DNA from: Escarpia spicata
Lineage: Eukaryota; Annelida; Polychaeta; Sabellida; Siboglinidae
Assembly (NCBI GenBank): GCA_963995525.1
Contig: OZ023207.1
Location: forward strand, 1,230,001 to 1,294,000
Direction: 5' to 3'
DNA: 64,000 bases
Part shown: one piece after another, positions 31,061 through 41,756 of the stretch
Numbering within the stretch: the first letter of the stretch is position 1
Layout of the letters: each line of letters begins with the position of its first letter
Program-made: the position numbers and the translations under genes
The notes under the pieces: generated by a model
What the model was told of the DNA's origin: nothing
Databases searched by the model: none
What the model saw: the letters and a program-made list of their open reading frames with translations, nothing else

Positions 31061-31239
31061 AACTAAGTCAGTTGTATTGTTAACCGGAGGTGGCGAGCGA
31101 TGTTCTCTGGGGGCAACAGGAGGTAATAAATCTCCATGTGGCTCATCAACTCTTGGAAGATTAGCATATGGATTATTGTCGTCACCACAGTTAACGCTGG
31201 CTCGTCTTTCTATAAGTACGCACGTTGAATTATGACCGA

Positions 31240-34040
31240 AACTATGTCATCAGTCCATGGCGCTGTCATCACATTGAACATTCGGATGGATTCACTGAAT
31301 AGTGTCCCGCTGCACTACGCAACATTAATCGTCCGGTATCATCCGGAAATAGTGCATTATCTCCCTAAATGTTTGAACTGCGTCTAGTTCTGATAATCTA
31401 CTGGTACGGTAACCATACGTTTTGAGCGTCAAGTGGAAAACACCGTTTGAAAAATGTTAGACACGAGATGTGAACAAGGAAAGTTCTTATATAGGGCAGT
31501 ATCCAGCCCCCAGGACTGCTCAAAGCGCTCTAAACTTTACTCTCTGGCAGACCTGTTCAATCGAACACCATCACAATTTCTCTGGAAAGTATCCAGCCAA
31601 GCTGCAATTAATGCACAAAGATTATTCGTACACAAATAGCCACCAATGTATATAGCCAGGTAATCAGTCATACAGCTGAGTGAACCGGAGCGACGTAGAG
31701 CGAGCAAACTTGCCCAAGGTTCGGCACCCCAGGACCGGGTTCTCTCGGTCGTGAGTCCGACCGAAGCTCAAGCCACAGCGCTCCACGTGTTGTGAAGACT
31801 AACTATTAATCTTAATATGATGTATTATTTGCGGAACACACTGAAGTGATGGACACTACATTCCTGTACACTCTCTCGTCTAAAGAATACACGTACATGT
31901 TAAATATGAAGTGTTATTTTATGCACCAAAGCTGCTACGGGTAGTTCGCGCAGTCTCTATTACAAGACACTCTTAGTCTTGTTACAAGTGGCGAACGATG
32001 CTAACGATAAATGTTGCTATTAAAGTGTATGGCGACTGTTTCAAGAAGGAAAACCTATCATTAAACAGATTCCGTTGTTAAGTGTCAGGGGCATTTTCAA
32101 AATGTAAAAGCCGCCGCCGTATTGTCGAGGACACAATTTTCGTGACACACTGGCGACAGTCCGGTGTCGGCCCCTTTGTCTTGACAGTTTTCAATATACA
32201 ATTGTGACCCACCAAGCCAAAATGAGACGCTTCTCGACAAAAATATATGTTGCCTTTTATTGCATATTCGAATAGAGCACATTCATTCAGAGAGAAACAA
32301 ATGATGCGTCATCGTTACCTATATTCACCATAGATCAACAGATACAGCAATTTGGATGTTGTAAATACAAAAAATGTGGTTTCTACATAAACAGCTTCAG
32401 CGTTTCACTCTGTCGGTTGTGGTTTTCACATTGTTAACTGTGTTTTTCACAATAGTGAGTGTGGTTTTCACACTACCAGACATGGTTTCCACTGTGTTAA
32501 CTTGGGTTTTCACACTACCAGACATGGTTTCCACTGTGTTAACTGTGGTTTTCGTTTTATTGTAGTAGCTGTGGTTTTTCACTCTATAGGATGCGATTTT
32601 CACAGTTGGCTCTGATTTTCACATTATCTGCTGTAGCTTCAAGCATTGCCAGAAATGAAAAGAAAGTTCGGTAGGTGTCACAGAACATCAAAATAAACAC
32701 ATTTAGGTAACATTTCTATAATTTACACAACAAACACATGGCACATTAATCTATTCCGGATTGTTTCACTATAGAAACTCATTTAAAAACAGTTCTGTTC
32801 AAGTGTGTACATCTCGTAATGAGCGTCACCGAGAAGCGTCTCACTGATGATGTAAGAAGAACGTTAGAGAAACCGTCTACTGGCCTCCTCAAGACAACAT
32901 AATATATAATATAAAGATGCTTATAAAATCGCACTGAAGAACCCCACACCTAAGCATTGAAAGGCTCGGAAAACTCTATCTATAATGCCTATTATAATCT
33001 TAATGTGAGTACTTCGGTTAAGAACGACATTACTAAAATTAGGCAAGTCACACTACTGAAACAAAAAGCGTGTGAATAAGACACATTGTGTAAAGCAAAA
33101 ATATCACGACACCAGTTTTTAGTAACATTTCAAAGGAAATGCAAGTATGTCACTTTAAAAGTTACATTAAAATTACAGCGTTTACCATGATAAATTACAA
33201 TGCTACATAAAGAGTGAAGTGCAAAAAATCATAGTTTACCTACAACTATGTTGTTTTCTAATGGAAGGTTAGATGTATCATAGTCCAATAATTCCATATT
33301 AGACAGGTATACGAAACGGTATTCAATTACTTTGATCAAGTAAGACCAATAGCAATTGTAATGATCACTTAATGTTATAAATTACAATGATCAATTACGC
33401 TTACATCATGGCAACTTATTTACATTTAAAATGTCAAGAGTACATGGATTACAGTTAAAACGTAATTGTAATTAATTAAGCAATTGCAATTTACATAACT
33501 GCCCTGCTTACTGCGAGACACACTGAAACCATCGACGCATTAGCGTTCGCTATTAGATTGACTTAGAACAATGAATTGTAGCGTATTGTCAAATTCAGGA
33601 AACAAATCTTGGAATAATAATGGAAGATATGAAGTTAACCGAAATTATCTGAAACCAAACGATTACATAACGTAATATAATAATTGTAAATATGTTTTGT
33701 TTATTTCATCCCTCTTCAACTTTTAAATAATTATTGATTGTTAGTGACACTTAATTAATATTACATCTTACGTAGACCCGTTCGTCTCTGTCACTTCCGG
33801 TTATGTCATGATCTGGAGATGATCCGGAAGTGGTTGAGTTACCCGGTTGAGACTGGTGTGTGTTGAGTCTACTCTCTGCTTGAGGTTCAGCCCAGTTTGT
33901 CTGATGCGAGATGTCGTGGTGGTCTATATTGTGGCGGTCAAGTCTTATTCGACCTTCTGTAAACATAATATTGGAGACTGCTCACGCAGCACACAGAATC
34001 ACCAACAAGTTCACCATCAATTAAGTAATCGTTCTGCAAT
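31240..34040. other. non-coding AT-rich stretch
   Basis: No gene supported over 2.8 kb. A 42-bp near-duplicate (GGTTTTCACACTACCAGACA... at 32463 and 32505) lies in a degenerate TTTTCAC-rich zone (32390-32620). The stretch at 31680-31800 has the look of a decayed SINE on the minus strand, but no promoter boxes convincing enough to call. Confidence 0.4.
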
Positions 34041-34953
34041 CGTTCCAGGAATGTTCCTAAACTGTCATATTATATCTGATCAAATGCACCATTCAACCTA
34101 CATCAATAGTAGATCCAGGAACGTTCCTAAACTGTCATATTATATCTGCTCAAATGCACCATTCAACACACATCAATAGTAGATCCAGGAATGTTCCTAA
34201 ACTGTCATATTATATCAGCTCAAATGCACCATACAACATACATCAATAGTAGATCCAGGAACGTTCCTAAACTGTCATATTATATCTGCTCAAATGCACC
34301 ATACAACATACATCAATAGTAGATCCAGGAACGTTCCTAAACTGTCATATTATATCTGCTCAAATGCACCATTCAACATACATCAATAGTAGATCCAGGA
34401 ACGTTCCTAAGCTGTCATATTATATCTGCTCAAATGCACCATTCAACACACATCAATAGTAGATCCAGGAACGTTCCTAAGCTGTCATATTATATCTGCT
34501 CAAATGCACCATTCAACACACATCAATAGTAGATCCAGGAACGTTCCTAAACTGTCATATTATATCTGCTCAATTGAACCATACAACATACATCAATAGT
34601 AGATCCAGGAATGTTCCTAAACTGTCATATTATATCTGCTCAAATGCACCATACAACACACATCAATAGTAGATCCAGGAACGTTCCTAAACTGTCATAT
34701 TATATCTGCTCAATTGAACCATACAACATACATCAATAGTAGATCCAGGAACGTTCCTAAACTGTCATATTATATCTGCTCAAATGCACCATACAACACA
34801 CATCAATAGTAGATCCAGGAACGTTCCTAAACTGTCATATTATATCTGCTCAAATGCACCATTCAACATACATCAATAGTAGATCCAGGAACGTTCCTAA
34901 GCTGTCATATTATATCTGCTCAAATGCACCATTCAACACACATCAATAGTAGA
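34041..34953. repeat. 70-bp minisatellite, 13 copies, each with a 12-bp palindrome
   Basis: Period exactly 70. Each unit carries AGGAA(C/T)GTTCCT followed by CTGTCATATTATATC and CATCAATAGTAGATCC. With C the core AGGAACGTTCCT is a perfect palindrome and contains GAANNTTC, the minimal heat-shock-element dimer. Variation among units is about 1-5 bases. Confidence 0.95.
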
Positions 34954-35254
34954 TTTGATAAACATATTACATTAATGTACTAGGAACATGTATATGTCTG
35001 GTCTGATGTCTTTTTCAGTGATATAAGTCAATATATTGACATTAAATTAAGCATTCATTGCGTGGGATATGACATCACGCCGATTAAGGGTCATACATAA
35101 AACACGCTAGAGGACAATTAAAAGGCGTCACTTTTAGTCCTTCGATTGAGCTGAATACGATAAAAGATATCCCCAGAAGGCAATTGACACAAGACGCTGA
35201 ATGTCTAACTACTGACAGTTCGTCGCCGTATGAGTGCGACAGCCAGTGGACAGG
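34954..35254. other. non-coding stretch between two minisatellites
   Basis: No gene or RNA recognised. Confidence 0.4.
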
Positions 35255-36575
35255 AGTCACTTCATCCCTTGACCATGTCGGCCACAAAAGCACCACAACA
35301 GGCACACACCTTAGAGCATTGAAGTCGCTTCATTCCTTGATCATGTCGGCTACAAAGGCACCACAACAGGCACACACCTTAGAGCATTGGAGTCGCTTCA
35401 TTCCTTGATCATGTCGGCTACAAAGGCACCACAACAGGCACACACCTTAGAGCATTGGAGTCGCTTCATTCCTTGACCATATCGGTCACAAAGGCCCCCA
35501 CGACAGGCACACACCTTAGAGCATTGGAGTCGGCTTCATCCCTTCACCATCCAAAAAGGCATCACAATAGGAACACATCTTAGAGCATTGGAGTCAACTT
35601 TTTCCCTTGACCATGTCGGCCACAAAGGCATCACAACAGGTACACAACTTAGAGCATTGGAGTCGCTTCATCCCTTGACCATGGCGGTCACAAAGTCATT
35701 ACAACAGGTACACACCTTAGAGCATTGGAGTCGCTTCATCTCTTGACCATATCGGTGACAAAGGCATCACAACAGGTACACACCTTAGAGCATTGGAATC
35801 GCTTCATCCCTTGACCATGTCGGTGACAAAGGCATCACAACAGGTACACACCTTAGAGCATTGGAATCGCTTCATCCCTTGACCATGTCGGTCACAAAGG
35901 CATCACAACAGGTACACACCTTAGAGAATTGGAGTGGGCTTCATCCCTTGACCATGTCGGTCACAAAGGCATCACAATACGCACACATCTTAGAGCATTG
36001 GAGTCGGCTTCATCCCTTGACCATGTCGGCCACAAAGGCATAACAACAGGCATATTTCATAGAGCATTGGAGTCGGCTTTATCCCTTAACCATGTCGGCC
36101 ATAAAGGCACCACAACAGGCACACAATTTAGAGCATTGTTGTCGGCTTCATCCCTTGACCATAGCAGCCACAAAGGCGTCACAACAGGTACATACCTTAG
36201 AGCATTGGAGTCGGCTTCATCCCTTGACCATGTCGGCCAGAAAGGAACCACAACAGGCACACACCTTAAAGCATTGGAGTCGGCTTCATCCCTTGACCAT
36301 GTCGACCACAAAGGCATCACAACAGGAACACATCTTAGAGCATTGGAGTCGGCTTCATCCTTTGGCCATGTCGGTCACAAAGGCATCATAACAGGCACAC
36401 ATCTTAAAGCAAAGGAGTCGCTTCATCCCTTGACCATGTCGGCCACAAAGGCATCACAACAGGTACACACCTTAGAGCATTGGAGTCGGCTTCATTCCTT
36501 GACCATGTCGGCCACAAAGGCATCACAACAGGTACCCACCTTAGAGCATTGGAGTCGGCTTCATCCCTTGACCTG
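35255..36575. repeat. 68/69-bp minisatellite, about 19 copies
   Basis: Unit contains TTGACCATGTCGGCCACAAAGG, CACAACAGG(C/T)ACACACCTTAG and GAGCATTGGAGTCG. Units left of about 35.93 kb are mostly 68 bp (GTCGCTTC), those to the right mostly 69 bp (GTCGGCTTC), so the right half keeps one frame open over about 300 codons with a 23-residue repeat. Open frames on both strands make a real protein unlikely. Confidence 0.95.
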
Positions 36576-36587
36576 TCTCTGTCACTC

Positions 36588-36589
<2 letters not shown>

Positions 36590-36685
<96 letters not shown>

Positions 36686-36748
36686 CCTCTCTCTCCCTCT
36701 CTCCCTCTCTTCCTCTCTCCCTCTCTGCCCCTCTCACTCTCTCTCCCG
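36590..36748. repeat. (CT)n microsatellite
   Basis: A long CT run, becoming CTCCCT variants on the right, directly after the minisatellite. Confidence 0.95.
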
Positions 36749-36751
36749 CAT

Positions 36752-37170
36752 GTAGGCCGTATCGTAAGAAGGATATAGATAAGCTAGAAAGAGTACAACG
36801 AAAAACAACTGAGCTGATTCCTGAACTGAAAGATCTTAGTATGAAAGTAGCCTATTAGAACACGCGTTGACAATATTAGAGACTAGGAGACTAAGTGGAA
36901 ACCAAATAGAAGTTTTTAAGATATTGAATTTTTATTATGATATTGTGAAAAATAGTGTTTTTAACTTACAGAAGGCAGTAGAACTATAGGGCACAATGCA
37001 GCATTAGTCAAAGTAGGTTAGATGTGAGAAAATATTAATTATCTCAGAGGACAATAAATGACTTAAACAAATTATCTGATGATAGTCTTAAAGGAAATAA
37101 AAACAAGGCATTAGCTAAAATCCGTTTTCTATGTGTACACAAAATTTAACACTGTATGTAGCATTTGAGA
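36752..37170 (+). pseudogene. LINE reverse-transcriptase C-terminal relic
   Basis: Plus-strand RPYRKKDIDKLERVQRK, then degraded sequence with a stop at 36856 and shifts, matching the C-terminal part of the internally deleted copy at 19.9-20.3 kb (same RPYRKKDID motif). A TTAGAGACTAGGAGACTAAG stretch corresponds to its TLETRRLRG. No catalytic core. Confidence 0.75.
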
Positions 37171-37645
37171 ACATTAAAATGCAGAAAAATACACTTGTGG
37201 CATAACTTCGATTTTACACTCGTCTGTGTAGCGATTCCCGCGATAAATTGTAATTTAATTAGCTAAACGATCAAGTGGTATCGTGACGTCACTGTTAACA
37301 AATACTCGCATCAGGCCGACCCATTCCATGCATTCAGAGCATGTTTACAAGGATAGCTTATCTGTCGAAACGAGCGTCATAATGATTTATTGTGCGACAT
37401 TCCGATGTAATACAAACACTATTAATCACAGAGGAATAAGCAGTTTTCTTTCGGCTCGTTTTCAGAATAATTATATCTATTGCAACCCACGGGAGATAAT
37501 CTACACCAGTAAATATACATAGCAAACATATATTGTTTCCAGCTATAGAAGGTAATGTTGTATAACCTCATAATAGCACTACACTATCGATATATGAAGG
37601 AGGAGTTGTACAATTTATCACAACAACATAAATCAATCACTTAAA

Positions 37646-37740
37646 TTTCGGTGATCTCGGTAGCTCAGTCGCTAGACGCGTTGGTTTGGTGTCGTTTATT
37701 TTACAATCAGGAGACGTCGGTTCAAGCCTGACACCGAACC
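37646..37740 (+). tRNA. tRNA-like sequence (tRNA pseudogene or SINE head)
   Basis: A-box-like TAGCTCAGTCGCTAG begins at 37661 and a B-box GGTTCAAGCC at 37719-37728. A T-arm (GTCGG/CTGAC around TTCAAGC) is followed by ACCGAAC, which pairs with TTTCGGT at 37646-37652 except at the first base. The A-to-B spacing is longer than in ordinary tRNAs (long variable region or small intron), and the D and anticodon arms do not fold cleanly. A tRNA-derived repeat is more likely than a working tRNA. Confidence 0.4.
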
Positions 37741-38408
37741 ATTTATTTTCTTGACACATTTATTGTTTATGTTTTCACGAAATAATATAAACCAAATCAT
37801 TTTATGCTATGATACAGTGTTTGTAAATATTTTAAAGATTTTTTAGTAATTATTGATTCGCTACAAAAATGAAAAGATGGTAATTATATTTAACGATGTT
37901 GTATGTTTCTAAATTGTATTTATTCAGACAAATCACAATTTGTTTATAATTACAATTTACTAATGTACAATATATTATATAATTAATAAATTATATACCC
38001 ATTACATTATATTTATTGTCACATATAGGCATACAGAAAACTTCGCCAAATATGCACATTCAAATAAAGCCAGTTGCACAGCGTATAAAGTGGAATTATT
38101 AATTTATTGAATTCTTATTTTTTCTTGGTGGAAATTAAAATATACAGCCGGATGTAACACAATATGAATACAAGCGATGGGGGTTTTTAATTCCCTTAAT
38201 ACTAGCAGTATGAATATGTTAAAAAATAAAATTAACAGCTATCTGGGGGGGGGCAGGTTATATGTAGATGTAACATTACTGGACTTTCGATAAGTCAAAG
38301 ACTTCCGTGTTCGCATGCCGTCGTGAGCTTGTGGCTCTGGTCGGCAATCTTTTTTTTAAATGTTGTTTAATCTTGTTAAACACCCTTCGAACAAACAACA
38401 TGACTTAC
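37741..38408. other. AT-rich non-coding stretch
   Basis: No gene seen; probably flank or intron of the filamin-like gene on the minus strand. Confidence 0.4.
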
Positions 38409-38546
38409 TCTCAATTTCGGCCGTCTCTCCCACCGTGTAATTATTCACATTGCTGACAACAACTGCGGAGATGTCGTAGACCTCACTGGAGAGCAGGCAG
38501 CGACTGTCGGCACCTCGCGCCACCGTCACCTCGATGTTGTACGTTC
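38409..38546 (-). CDS. filamin-like host gene, internal exon c
   Basis: Minus-strand exon of 138 bases between an AG acceptor (GTGAGTAG) and a strong GTAAGT donor, open in the phase-1 frame, 46 residues, including TYNIEVTVARG and VYDISAVVVSNVNNYTVGE. TYNIEVTV is the kind of strand that ends filamin Ig-like repeats. Filamins cross-link actin; the exon order suggests it follows exon b. Gene identity is inferred from three short exons. Confidence 0.45.
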
Positions 38547-38961
38547 CTACTCACAGGCGCATTTATGTAAACAGCTGATTTATGAAATAGCTCAACAATT
38601 AAAGTTATAGGGTTAGTAGAATGTTAGTTTTGTGAAGACGCTTAGTCTACGTTGACGTTATAGAATACAAATATAGATTACACTCACGCATTGAGCAACA
38701 AACGAATGGCAGCCATTTTCATCACTACACTACGTTGAACGCGTTGCCGAGACCACTTACGTTCTGCTGTCACCAATCACAGTGCTGCATGCTGCAGTAA
38801 ACAGCGTTAACATAACTGCACTGTGAACATAACTCAACTGGTGAATAAGTGGCTATTCAAAGTGACTTATGAACACAGAAACAACACAAAATAACTATTG
38901 GTTTGTTAGTGCAAAATAATTGTGTAATGCAAAAAGATTTAAGACCAGTGATCAGGGAAGC

Positions 38962-39296
38962 GAATTAATACAGAAAGAGACCAGTGGATGTTGGCACCTG
39001 AGAGGATATTGACAGATAGATAATATGTATATGTTAGCGTATTAATACATGCTACGAGATATGTGTACAAGGAATTAATACAAAAAGAGGCTAGTAGATG
39101 TTGGCGCCTGGGAGGAGATTGACAGACAGATAATATTTCTATGTTATCGTAGTAATATATGCTACGAGATCTGTATACAAGGAATTAATACAGAAAGAGG
39201 CCAGTGGATCCAGGCGCCTGGGAAGAGATTGACAGACATATCATATTTATATGTTAGCATATTAATATATGCTACGAGATCTGTGTACAAGGAATG
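38962..39296. repeat. 110-bp tandem repeat, three copies
   Basis: Units start GAATTAATACA(G/A)AAAGAG at 38962, 39072 and 39182 and end near CTACGAGAT(A/C)TGT(G/A)TACAAG. It lies in the proposed intron between filamin-like exons b and c. Confidence 0.9.
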
Positions 39297-39326
39297 CCCG
39301 GAAAGCTGGTTTTATGTTCAAGACAG

Positions 39327-39445
39327 CTAATGACAAACTGTCACGAAATTGTAAAACCTAACGACATCCTCAGGGATGTATTTCACCAAGTGCGAGCCAT
39401 CGTCTTTGACGACGACGTTGTGCTCCACTCGACTGCCAGATGGCG
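39327..39445 (-). CDS. filamin-like host gene, internal exon b (3' border uncertain)
   Basis: Follows a TTTATTTGCAG acceptor on the minus strand and begins in phase 1, matching the phase-1 end of exon a. It encodes PSGSRVEHNVVVKDDGSHLV and KYIPEDV, the second half of a filamin-type Ig repeat (the DDGSHLVKYIPE pattern corresponds to the family's conserved DGT-Y-P core). The clear donor is not visible; the frame runs to a stop at 39327. The true exon may end near 39365 after IPEDV. Confidence 0.5.
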
Positions 39446-40446
39446 CTGCAAATAAACAACATACACTTCGTTGTTTATTTATCGTGGGAACTGGTGACGT
39501 ATAACGGTAAAACATACGTATTTGTGTAACAAGAGGCTTCAGAAAGGTTAGCTGTTGGAACTACTTTTATTCAGACGGGTGAAAATAACAGTGTTGTGCT
39601 TCTGTAATGTCCAATGTTTTATAATATTGATTAGGATGACATGGGCGCATCACAGACATTACCAGTTATACGGATTTGCAAATGAAGTAGATCTAACTGA
39701 GACAAAACAATGTTATTGGACCACTGACCAACATTGGATGTGCTAACCTAGATAATTAATGTCAATAAATGAACTGTTTCATGCCAACGTGCGATGTGCC
39801 CATGTTGTTGGGGTTGAGATCATTAACAGGTATGTGACGCGTTTTGGTATAAACTACATATTCTATTAGCTTAACACATGGTAGAAAACAAAGTTTCGTT
39901 CCGGTTCCCGCGAAAGTTCAGAAATGAAGGTACTAGCGTTGTGCCCGAAAACGAGTAAAACATTATACTTACAGGTGATAGTTACCGATGTCGCGCTTAC
40001 ATTTATCCGGGCGTTAAATTGTATTCGAGTGGTGTTTATGTGCATGTGTAAGGCATAATATTTGGCACCAATAGATCAGTTAGTGATAAATAATACCCAG
40101 TAGTTAAATATGTTTCGTTTGTTGTCGTAACACGAGCGTTATAGTTAGAGTACATAATTATAATTTGCTGTTTCAAATTTTTGACCAAGTATAACAGTAA
40201 GTCACGTCACGCGTGCGTGGAGAGGAACCTGTTTTACAAGAGATAATTGTTTATGTCTGTGGGAAGCAAACATTTTATAATTTATGTATATATACAGACA
40301 TGTATGAGCATACAAACGCCCGGATAAACGAAAGCGCGACAGTCGTAGCTGTTGCTAAGTATATTCCCCTAGATACGTGCACGCGCAGAAACGTCACCCG
40401 GATATTATTTAACGCCAGGATAAATGTCAGCGCGACACCGACACAC

Positions 40447-40569
40447 CTGCTGTGCTCTGACCCGCAATGCAGACCTTAAATGATGTAGACTTGTTGACTA
40501 GGACACGTTTGAGACCTGGTCCTGACGCTGTGATTTCTCTCTCGCGGATGTCAACGACGAAACCTTTCT
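40447..40569 (-). CDS. filamin-like host gene, internal exon a
   Basis: A minus-strand 123-base exon between acceptor TTTTTGTATTCAG and donor GTGTGT, phase 1 at both ends. Its 41 codons include REREITASGPGL and LVNKSTSFKVCIAG, the first half of a filamin Ig repeat (the GPGL...F.V pattern is characteristic). Spliced to exon b it makes a continuous repeat across the junction. The product would be an actin-binding cytoskeletal scaffold or a filamin-repeat protein such as a TRIM. Confidence 0.55.
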
Positions 40570-41756
40570 CTGAATACAAAAAGGACGTAAAGTTTAATTT
40601 CAGTAACACGAGCGAATAAATTGATTCACTACCATAAGTGTCGAACACAATTCCACATCGGCGCCACGTGGATACCGGCTGACTAGTCAATGTTGTACTG
40701 AAATATTAAAAATAACTACAAATTGCTACCCTTGTGTTTTAATAGATTGCCAATTGGTAGACCGGAAACCAATGGTTCACCGACGCGAATGAACTTTGAA
40801 AGAGTCGCGTGTTCTTTGGCGCCAGTGAAGTGATGCACTTACATTGCCTCGATGTTGGCGTATTACCATCTAGATATATTCCCCGGTTGATGATTGTTAA
40901 TTTGTTGAAACTCTGCTCTAAATATGTATATGGTTATTGTATGTAATGTACATATCTTGAGTTGTACCACACGCTGCTGGCTGGTGTTGTCGTTGTCTTT
41001 AACACCCAACACAATTAACACAATAAATACTGAAACTCTTAATCTAAACCCACCGTTTAGATAGGAACAAACAGGATCGAATTCCAATTCGAACCAAAGA
41101 TTACGTACAACAAGACGCGCCACTCGATGATATTGGCTGAAATGTATCGCTAGTGCCTCCCTCGTGCGGTTGGGCGCGAACGGCAAACCCAGCCATGGGA
41201 AAGTCTGCGCATTTTTGTTCGGCGTGTAATTGTTCTAATTCCAGAAAAAATCAGTGGTTCAAGTTAGAAGTTATGTTTGTCCTGAGCTATTGACCAATTT
41301 ATCAATTTTAAATGATAACGAATCATAGAAACATAGAATCCTCTGATATGGTATCTCACATAGAAAAATAAAAAGGTGTTCAACCGTCAAGATGTACAAT
41401 AATTGTATTATTTTATTGATATCATTTAACGTGTGCTAACGATGGGTGATAAGTTGCCGTCATTAAGACTTAGATGACTAGAAGTCTGAGTATTTACATA
41501 ACAACTGTCGATTGTGTTCAACCCACTTTGAGGATGGCCAATTTATGAATGCAGCCTCCAGGAACAAATCGATCTGGACTGCGGTTCCAGGAATAGTCAG
41601 CCTCACCCTCCTGTTCTCGTAAATGGCAAACGACGAGCACCGAAACCAAGAGATGTCGGACCAACCAAGAAACAGAAGGCCGATGACAATGATGATTACT
41701 GTAAGTGGATTCCTTAACAAGATCATTCAGATACACATTGTATAAACAAATCTACA
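40570..41756. other. non-coding, perhaps intron of the filamin-like gene
   Basis: No exon I can support. A minus-strand open stretch at 41518-41736 has no recognisable domain. Confidence 0.35.

Noticed and set aside
31680..31800. Possible tRNA-derived SINE on the minus strand
   Set aside because: Some likeness to a SINE body, but A and B boxes could not be placed with normal spacing.
41478..41736. Possible additional exon of the filamin-like gene
   Set aside because: Two overlapping frames, no filamin pattern, and splice sites not convincing.
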